A DNA stretch of 64,000 nt, taken from NCBI GenBank assembly GCA_963740605.1, contig CAVUFC010000018.1, forward strand, positions 868,001 to 932,000, given 5' to 3'. The translations under genes and the position numbers were made by a program. The stretch is from DASSUW01 sp963740605 (GTDB lineage: Bacteria; Actinomycetota; Thermoleophilia; Solirubrobacterales; Solirubrobacteraceae). The notes beneath the pieces are model-generated. The model saw nothing but the letters and a program-made list of their open reading frames with translations. It was not told the origin of the DNA and made no database searches. This document shows positions 58,951 through 64,000 of the stretch, one piece after another. Positions within the stretch are counted from its first letter, which is position 1. Every line of letters begins with the position of its first letter.

Positions 58951-59439
58951 ATGGATTCATCCGCGCCGACCGTGCGCATCCTTGTCGTGGCAAACCGGAC
59001 GGCCGCGACGCCGCGTCTGTTAGATGAGGTTCGTCGCCGCGCCGACGACGGGCCCTGCGCGTTTACGCTCCTGATTCCCGACGCGACTGACCGCAAGAGA
59101 GCCGATTGGACGCTCGATGTCGCGTTGCCGCTCTTGAAGCGAGCGGCCCGAGGGCGGGTCGCCAGTCTCGTCGGTGGCCCGGACCCCTTCGACGCTGTCC
59201 AGAACGCGGTGCGCCACGGGAATTTCGACGAGATCATCATTTCGACGCTGCCGAAACGAACGTCGAAGTGGGTGCGACGCGACCTCATACGCCGCGTCAA
59301 GGCCTTGGGCCTTCCTGTCACGGCGGTCGTTCCGCGCGAGTTGGGCAAGACCTCGACGCTCGTGGCTCTCGCGTCGACGCCCGGTTCCGCTGGCTACGTG
59401 CCGGGCGGAGCCGCCCTGAAAGACAAGGGCTTGAGCTAG
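58951..59439 (+). CDS. UspA-like nucleotide-binding-fold protein, function unknown
   Basis: The 162-residue protein begins VRILVVANRTAATPRLLDEV and contains FDEIIISTLPKRTSKWVRRD followed by GLPVTAVVP, a pattern of small universal-stress-like domains found in actinobacteria. It is divergent from the hybrid kinase operon across a 193-base gap in which I see no clear promoter. No catalytic residue can be named. Confidence 0.65.
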   Translation: MDSSAPTVRILVVANRTAATPRLLDEVRRRADDGPCAFTLLIPDATDRKRADWTLDVALPLLKRAARGRVASLVGGPDPFDAVQNAVRHGNFDEIIISTLPKRTSKWVRRDLIRRVKALGLPVTAVVPRELGKTSTLVALASTPGSAGYVPGGAALKDKGLS

Positions 59440-59543
59440 CAGAATCTCGCAAGCCCGTTGTGGATCGGACGTATGACTCCCGCGTTTCGTGAGAGGCGAA
59501 CGGGACGGCCGATCTTGCCGCCGGGGCGGTAGCGTCCCGGCCG

Positions 59544-60812
59544 GTGAGCACGATCGTCTTCTTTCCCGAGGGCGCGTACGGCCCGACGAACAACTGCGTC
59601 GGCATCGGTGACGTGCTGCGCCGCCGGGGTCACCGCGTGGTCTTCATCGTCGAGGAGTCGTTCGCCGGCACGCTCGAGGCGCAGGGGTTCGAGGAGCGGC
59701 TGATGCGGCTCGGGCCGCCGCCGGAGGCGGAAGAGGAGCCCGGCCAGTTCTGGAAGGACTTCATCCGCGAGACGGCGCCGGTGTTCCGCAAGCCCACGAT
59801 CGAGCAGCTGGGCGAGTTCATCGCGCCGACGTTCCAGGCGCTCGTCGACGGCGCGAAGTACGTCGACGAGCGGTTGCGCGAGATCATCGACGAGGTCCAG
59901 CCGGACGTGATCGTCGAGGACAACGTCGTCAGCTTCCCGGCGCTGCCGGCGTGTGGGAGGACGTGGGTGCGGATCGTGTCCTGCAACCCCGCGGAGATCA
60001 AGGACCCGGACGTGCCGCCGACGTTCTCGGGCTACCCCGCGGCGGACACGACCGGTTGGGACGAGTTCCGCGACGAGTACGCGCGCACGCACAGCGACAT
60101 GCACGCGGACTTCGACGCGTTCTGCCGCGACCGCGGCGCGCCCGGACTCCCGCAGTTCGAGTTCATGCACACGAGCCCGTACCTGAACCTCTACCTGTAT
60201 CCGGACGAGGTCGACTACGGCCGCGCGACCAAGCTCGACGCCACCTGGCACAACCTGCAGGCCAGCGTCCGCGAGACCGACGCGCCGTGGGAGCCACCAC
60301 AAGGCGACGGCCCGCTGATCTACCTCAGCCTGGGCTCGCTCGGCTCCGGCGACGTCGACCTGATGCGCACCCTGATCGGCACACTCGCCGACGTGCCGGC
60401 GCGGATCGTGGTCTCGAAGGGGCCGCAGCACGACCTGCTCGACCTCGCGCCGAACATGACCGGCCAGGAGTTCTTGCCGCAGGTCTCGATCCTCCCGCAC
60501 GTCGACCTCGTGATCACGCACGGGGGCAACAACACGGTCACCGAGTCGCTGCGGTTCGGCAAGCCCATGATCGTGATGCCGATCTTCTGGGACCAGCACG
60601 ACAACGCGCAGCGGCTGGACGAGACCGGGTTCGGCGTCCGCCTGGATACGTACGCGCACGCGCCCGAGGAGCTCACCGGCGCGATCGAGCGCCTGCTCGC
60701 CGACGAGGCGCTGCAAAACCGCCTGACGGCGGTCGCCAGCCGGCTCGCCGCCGGACCCGGGACGGTGACCGCGGCCGACCTGATCGAGCGTGCGGCTCGC
60801 GATCATCAGTGA
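59544..60812 (+). CDS. UGT-type glycosyltransferase (family 1, MGT-like)
   Basis: The 422-residue protein has a GT-B fold. The N domain opens VFFPEGAYGPTNNCVGIGDV, and the C domain holds the donor-site run LIYLSLGSLGSGDVDLMRTL and ILPHVDLVITHGGNNTVTES with PMIVMPIFWDQHDNAQR, the UDP-glycosyltransferase signature. It transfers a sugar to a small molecule such as a terpenoid, macrolide or flavonoid; the acceptor is unknown. GTG start at 59544, and its end overlaps the phosphoesterase start by 23 bases. Confidence 0.88.
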   Translation: MSTIVFFPEGAYGPTNNCVGIGDVLRRRGHRVVFIVEESFAGTLEAQGFEERLMRLGPPPEAEEEPGQFWKDFIRETAPVFRKPTIEQLGEFIAPTFQALVDGAKYVDERLREIIDEVQPDVIVEDNVVSFPALPACGRTWVRIVSCNPAEIKDPDVPPTFSGYPAADTTGWDEFRDEYARTHSDMHADFDAFCRDRGAPGLPQFEFMHTSPYLNLYLYPDEVDYGRATKLDATWHNLQASVRETDAPWEPPQGDGPLIYLSLGSLGSGDVDLMRTLIGTLADVPARIVVSKGPQHDLLDLAPNMTGQEFLPQVSILPHVDLVITHGGNNTVTESLRFGKPMIVMPIFWDQHDNAQRLDETGFGVRLDTYAHAPEELTGAIERLLADEALQNRLTAVASRLAAGPGTVTAADLIERAARDHQ

Positions 60813-61278
60813 CACGCACCTCCCGCGCGGCGGCCGCGCGCTCCCGCCCGCCTGCGTCGAGCACCTGCGCGCCGCGGACCTGATCCTCCACGCCGGCGAC
60901 TTCATGGAGCTGTGCGTGCTCGAGGATCTGGAGGCGCTCGGGCCGACCGTGTGCGCGGTGCGCGGCAACGTCGACTCCGCCGGGCTGCAGGCCCGCCTGC
61001 CGCTGACCCGGATCGTCACGGCCGGGGACGTCAAGATCGCGATGGTGCACGACGCCGGACCGGCGGACCGGCGGCTCGACCGCCTGCGCCGGCGCTTCCC
61101 CGACGCCAATGCGGTCGTCTTCGGGCACTCCCACATGCCGCTGCTCGAGCGCGACGCCGGCTTCACGATCTTCAACCCCGGCTCACCGACCGAGCGGCGC
61201 CGCGCGCCGCACCACACGATGGGCCTCGCGACCGTGGATCACGACGCGGTCACTTTCGAGCACCTCGCGCTTGATTAG
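60790..61278 (+). CDS. Metallophosphoesterase (YfcE-like)
   Basis: The 162-residue protein has the calcineurin-like metal motifs: AIISDTHLPRG, LILHAGDFMEL, AVRGNVDSAG, MVHDAG and FGHSHMPLLE, which give the dinuclear site of YfcE-type phosphodiesterases. It overlaps the end of the glycosyltransferase gene by 23 bases from a GTG start. The C terminus FNPGSPTERRRAP is family-typical. Confidence 0.9.
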   Translation: MRLAIISDTHLPRGGRALPPACVEHLRAADLILHAGDFMELCVLEDLEALGPTVCAVRGNVDSAGLQARLPLTRIVTAGDVKIAMVHDAGPADRRLDRLRRRFPDANAVVFGHSHMPLLERDAGFTIFNPGSPTERRRAPHHTMGLATVDHDAVTFEHLALD

Positions 61279-61304
61279 GGTCGGGTCTCCACCTACCGGA
61301 TTCC

Positions 61305-61460
61305 TGGACGTTCCGCGACGAGCGCAAGCGGCTGCTCAGCGACTACAACAACCCGCTCGAGGAGTACCTGCGGGTCTACGAGCTGGGGATCGACGGCGTG
61401 TTCTCGGACTTCACCGGGACCGCCGTGGCCGCCCGGCACCTGTTCGAGCTCGAGCATTAG
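61305..61460 (+). pseudogene. C-terminal remnant of a glycerophosphodiester phosphodiesterase
   Basis: The 51-codon frame reads WTFRDERKRLLSDYNN followed by YELGIDGVFSDFTGTAVAAR and a stop, which is the C-terminal block of GDPD/GlpQ enzymes. No start, N-terminal domain or metal motifs lie upstream, where the phosphoesterase gene ends. The rest of the gene has been lost. Confidence 0.75.
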
Positions 61461-61469
61461 ACGGCAAAA

Positions 61470-61493
61470 GGGCCCCGTCAGATGGCGGGGCCC
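61470..61493. terminator. Terminator-like hairpin GGGCCCCG / CGGGGCCC
   Basis: A perfect 8-bp stem (61470-61477 with 61486-61493) with an 8-base loop follows the GDPD remnant. It is preceded by AAAA on the plus strand, which would be a T-run for a transcript from the other side. Confidence 0.6.
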
Positions 61494-61605
61494 TACGCCG
61501 GTCCGACATAGGCGGCGGCGACCTGCCGCCCATTTCGACCCGGCTCGAATAACACTCGAGCGTCAACGCGCCCGCAACCCGCCGGCGTTGAGTTCACTCC
61601 ACACC

Positions 61606-61652
61606 TTGACAACATATCTTTCGAAAGCTAGCCATCGAAAGATGGCTTTCGA
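61606..61652 (+). promoter_or_regulatory. Promoter and clustered CTTTCGA operator of the HTH regulator
   Basis: A consensus -35 TTGACA (61606-61611) is followed by the perfect palindrome CTTTCGAAAG (61618-61627), then TCGAAAGAT (61635-61643) and GCTTTCGA (61645-61652). ATCTTTCGA (61616-61624) and TCGAAAGAT form a 9-bp inverted repeat. The ATG of the regulator (61642) lies in the right arm, so the site is a likely autorepression operator. No good -10 is seen. Confidence 0.6.
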
Positions 61653-62210
61653 GAGACCGCGAGAACTCACTGATCCGCGCGCGATGCGGGCGATACGCAT
61701 CCGGTGCGCCTCGCGCTGATGGAGGCGCTCAACGACGCCGGGACGCTCACCGCCACCGAGGCGGCCGAGCGCGTCGGTGAGAGCCCGTCCAACTGCTCGT
61801 TTCACCTGCGCCAGCTCACCAAGTACGGGTTCGTGGAGGAGGCCGAGGGCGGCACCGGGCGGCAGCGGCCGTGGCGGGCCGTACACACCGGCATGCGCTT
61901 CACCGACGTGCAGGAAGACCCCGACACCGCGCTGGCCGCCACGACGCTGGCGAACGTCTTCCGCGAGCCCTGGTTCGCGCGCGCACGGGCCGGGCTCGAT
62001 CAGCGCGCGGCGATGCCGGAGGAGTGGCGGCGGGTCACCGGCATGGACCAGTTCACGCTCTACGTGACGCCTGACGAGATGAAGGCGTTCAACGACGAGA
62101 TGCTCGCGCTGTGCGACCGCTTCCGCGAGCGGCTCGCCGACCCGTCCACGCGGCCCGAGGGGTCGCGGGCGGTCGAGCACGTCAGCTTCTACTACCTCGT
62201 CCCGAGCTGA
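61642..62210 (+). pseudogene. ArsR-like helix-turn-helix regulator, frameshifted
   Basis: From ATG 61642 the sequence reads MAFERPRELTDPRAMRAI, then leaves frame; a second frame picks up with (H)PVRLALMEALNDAG and continues with AERVGESPSNCSFHLRQLTK, an ArsR-type winged helix, and a ligand domain to TGA at 62210. The two parts join into one family-like sequence if one base is added near 61693-61697 (the expected MRAIAHPVRLALME). So the gene carries a one-base deletion, or the sequence has an error. The MFS gene starts at its stop. Confidence 0.78.
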
Positions 62211-62960
62211 TGCGCCGCGTCCTCGCTCGACGCGACATGCGGCTGTACGCCATCGCCCAGACGCTGTCGATGTTCGGCGACACGGCGCTGTGGCTGGCGC
62301 TCGCCGTGTGGGCGAAGTCGCTCACGGGCAGCAGCGCGGCGGCCGGGATGGTCATCTTCGGGCTCACCGCGCCGGGCCTGTTCGCGCCACTGTCCGGGCT
62401 GCTCGCCGATCGCGTGCGGCGGCGCCCGCTGGTGATTGTCACCAACCTGCTCACCGCCGTGGCCGTGCTGCCGCTGCTGCTCGTCCACGACCGCGGCGAT
62501 GTCTGGATCATCTACGCGGTCACGCTCGCGTACGGGTTCTCGTTCACCGTGATCGGCGCCGGCCTCTCGGGGCTGCTGGCGACGATGATGCCGGAGGACG
62601 AGCTGGCCGAAGCCAACGGCGTGTTGCAGACCGCGCGCGAGGGGCTGCGGTTGTTCGCTCCGCTGGCCGGCGCCGGCATGTACGCCGCAGTCGGCGGCGG
62701 CGGTGGCGCTGCTCGATGCGGCGACGTTCGGGATCGCCGCCGGCCTGCTGGCGACGATGCGCGTGGTGGAGCCCGCGCCGGAACCGCGCACCGGGCACCT
62801 GCTGGCCGGGATCGCCGATGGGGCGCGCCATCTGCGCCGGACCATCCCGCTGCGCCAGGTCACCGTGGCGTCGGGCGTCGCCCTGCTCGTCATCGGCTTC
62901 TCCGAGACGCTGACGTTCGAGGTGGCCGGCCGCGGGCTCGGCCGGGACCCGAGCTTCGTC
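62210..62960 (+). pseudogene. MFS transporter, frameshifted and cut by an insertion sequence
   Basis: The N-terminal part reads VLARRDMRLYAIAQTLSMFG and then several helices with LSGLLADRVRRRPLVIVTNL, an MFS-type cytoplasmic loop, up to about 62695. One extra base in a GGC run near 62695-62701 shifts the frame; the other frame continues VALLDAATFGIAAGLLATMR to GRDPSFVG at 62960. There the sequence is replaced by the IS. About half the protein is missing. It may have been a drug-efflux pump controlled by the upstream HTH gene. Confidence 0.8.
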
Positions 62961-64000
62961 GGGTCTCCGGTCGATTCGGTGGTGACGCGGCTTGTGGTTG
63001 TCGTGCGTGAGCAGGGGCTTCATGGCGCCGGCGCTGGTCGCAACGTGCGCGGAACGTAGGTGACGCGCCGCCGTCTCCGGCGGCAGGCTGCTGGCTGTCT
63101 AGGTCAAGCGGCCCGCGAAGGGAGACGACGTGCGCGTCACGACGGCATTGAACCGGCTTCTGCGCCTGCCCGGCGCGACAGTGACCGACCTCAGCTTCAC
63201 CGCCGACGGGGTCGTGGTGACGGTGCGGTTGCGGCGCCGGCGAACGGTCTGCTCGGGCTGCGGGCAGACGGGTCGCCAGCACCGTCACGGCCGCCGCGTC
63301 AGGCGCTGGCGCCACCTCGATCTCGGCGCCACGCGGTGCTGGATCGAGTGCGAGCTGCGGCGCGTGTACTGCCGCGACTGCGGCGCCCGCTACGAGGCGG
63401 TGCCATGGGCGCGGCCCGGGTCCCGCCACACCCGCGACTTCGAAGACACCGTCGCGTGGCTCGCCCAGCAGATGGCGTTCTCGCCGATCACCCGGCTGCT
63501 GCGGATCGGGTGGCGCACGGTCGGCGTCATCGTCGAGCGCGTCGTCACCGATCACCTCGACCATGACCGGCTCGAGGGCCTCGTGCGTATCGGCGTCGAC
63601 GAGATCTCCTATCGCCGCCACCACCGCTACCTGACGTCGGTCGCCGACCACGATTCGGGCGCGATCGTGTGGTGCGCGCCCGGCCGCAACAGCGCCACCT
63701 TGCAGGGCTCCTTCGACGAGCTTGGTGACCGCAAGCAGTCCATCCAGGCGGTCTCGATCGACATGAGCGGCGAGTATCAGCGCGCGATCCGCGTCGCCAT
63801 CCCGGACGCCGAGATCTGCTTTGACCCGTTCCACGTCGTCCGGCTCGCCGCGCGCGCCACCGACCAGGTCCGCCGCGACCAATGGAACCGCCACGACCGC
63901 TCGCACACGCCGGCCGGGCGCTGGGTCAAGAGCACGCGCTGGAGGCTGCTCAAGGCCCCGGAGAACCAGACGATCGGCCAGCTCGCGACGCTCTGGGAAG
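62961..64000 (+). mobile_element. ISL3-family insertion sequence, left part; continues beyond the window
   Basis: MFS similarity stops after the GTC at 62960, so the left end is placed at about 62961 (GGGTCTCCGGTCGATTCGG). A 169-base leader with a GCCGCCG / CGGCGGC hairpin (near 63067-63085) precedes the transposase start. The right end and target duplication are outside the window, so the boundary cannot be confirmed here. Confidence 0.7.
63130..64000 (+). CDS. ISL3-family transposase, N-terminal 290 residues
   Basis: The frame from GTG 63130 opens RVTTALNRLLRLPGATVTDL and is open to the window end. It has a zinc-finger region with two CxxC pairs (CSGCG, then CRDCG), then a DDE core: VRIGVDEISYRRHHRYLTSV and AVSIDMSGEYQRAI with the Asp residues, and CFDPFHVVRLA. 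That order is diagnostic of the ISL3 family. The ribosome site GAAGGGAG is just upstream. The C terminus and last acidic residue lie beyond base 64000. Confidence 0.93.
   Translation, partial: MRVTTALNRLLRLPGATVTDLSFTADGVVVTVRLRRRRTVCSGCGQTGRQHRHGRRVRRWRHLDLGATRCWIECELRRVYCRDCGARYEAVPWARPGSRHTRDFEDTVAWLAQQMAFSPITRLLRIGWRTVGVIVERVVTDHLDHDRLEGLVRIGVDEISYRRHHRYLTSVADHDSGAIVWCAPGRNSATLQGSFDELGDRKQSIQAVSIDMSGEYQRAIRVAIPDAEICFDPFHVVRLAARATDQVRRDQWNRHDRSHTPAGRWVKSTRWRLLKAPENQTIGQLATLWE

Noticed and set aside
62890..63906. Reverse frame of 338 codons over the IS element
   Set aside because: The plus-strand frame from 63130 encodes a clear ISL3 transposase; the reverse frame has no recognisable motif.

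Overview
The window is about 70% GC with dense genes on both strands, many GTG starts and many 1 to 4 base stop/start overlaps. Together with a SecD-SecF fusion, Arg/Lys-rich secreted protein tails and the yebC-ruvCAB-sec-rel order, this suggests a Gram-positive actinobacterium, most likely class Thermoleophilia (Solirubrobacter or Conexibacter type). That placement is inference from gene content; no rRNA is present.

Layout. 0-10 kb: a Tat-exported protein (partial), an HAD protein whose nucleophile is Asn, an ABM monooxygenase, split proline catabolism genes (PRODH and P5C dehydrogenase), then a coupled glycosyltransferase / FAD oxidoreductase / hydantoinase A / hydantoinase B operon. 10-17 kb: a SpoIVB-type S55 protein, an RpiB-like isomerase, and a reverse-strand set of phosphohexomutase, MBL hydrolase and CPA1 antiporter, with a divergent sugar nucleotidyltransferase. 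17-32.5 kb: a housekeeping locus (yebC, ruvCAB, a zinc-ribbon/PAS protein, secDF, recJ, rel) interrupted by a galactonate operon (dehydratase, aldolase, sugar kinase). 32.5-35 kb: two secreted surface proteins, one with six repeats and an LPFTG sorting signal. 35-39.4 kb: lipid kinase, CorA, then a SAM-I riboswitch controlling a threonine-synthase-like enzyme and a CysO/MoaD-like sulfur carrier, followed by a ZIP-type transporter. 39.4-44 kb: small zinc-ribbon proteins, a lipoprotein esterase, and a copper-type operon (multicopper oxidase, beta-helix protein, cupredoxin) facing a TetR regulator. 44-52.7 kb: GGDEF-EAL protein, cupin, ECF sigma/anti-sigma/DoxX set, a UspA/MarR divergent pair, methyltransferase, two-component system, pentapeptide protein and GST. 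52.7-59.5 kb: tRNA-Arg(CCG) and a coupled four-gene operon of hybrid histidine kinase, response regulator, REC-adenylate cyclase and a PGM1-like ATP-grasp ligase. 59.5-64 kb: UGT-type glycosyltransferase and phosphoesterase, then a decayed zone with a GDPD remnant, a frameshifted HTH regulator, a frameshifted and IS-interrupted MFS transporter, and an ISL3-family IS that runs off the end.

The most notable system is the SAM riboswitch, ThrC-like enzyme and sulfur-carrier unit, which reads as a homocysteine/methionine route rather than ordinary threonine synthesis. Also notable are the kinase-cyclase-ligase operon and several families of imperfect palindromes at gene edges, one with a conserved 33-base core attached to an unrelated hairpin in each copy.
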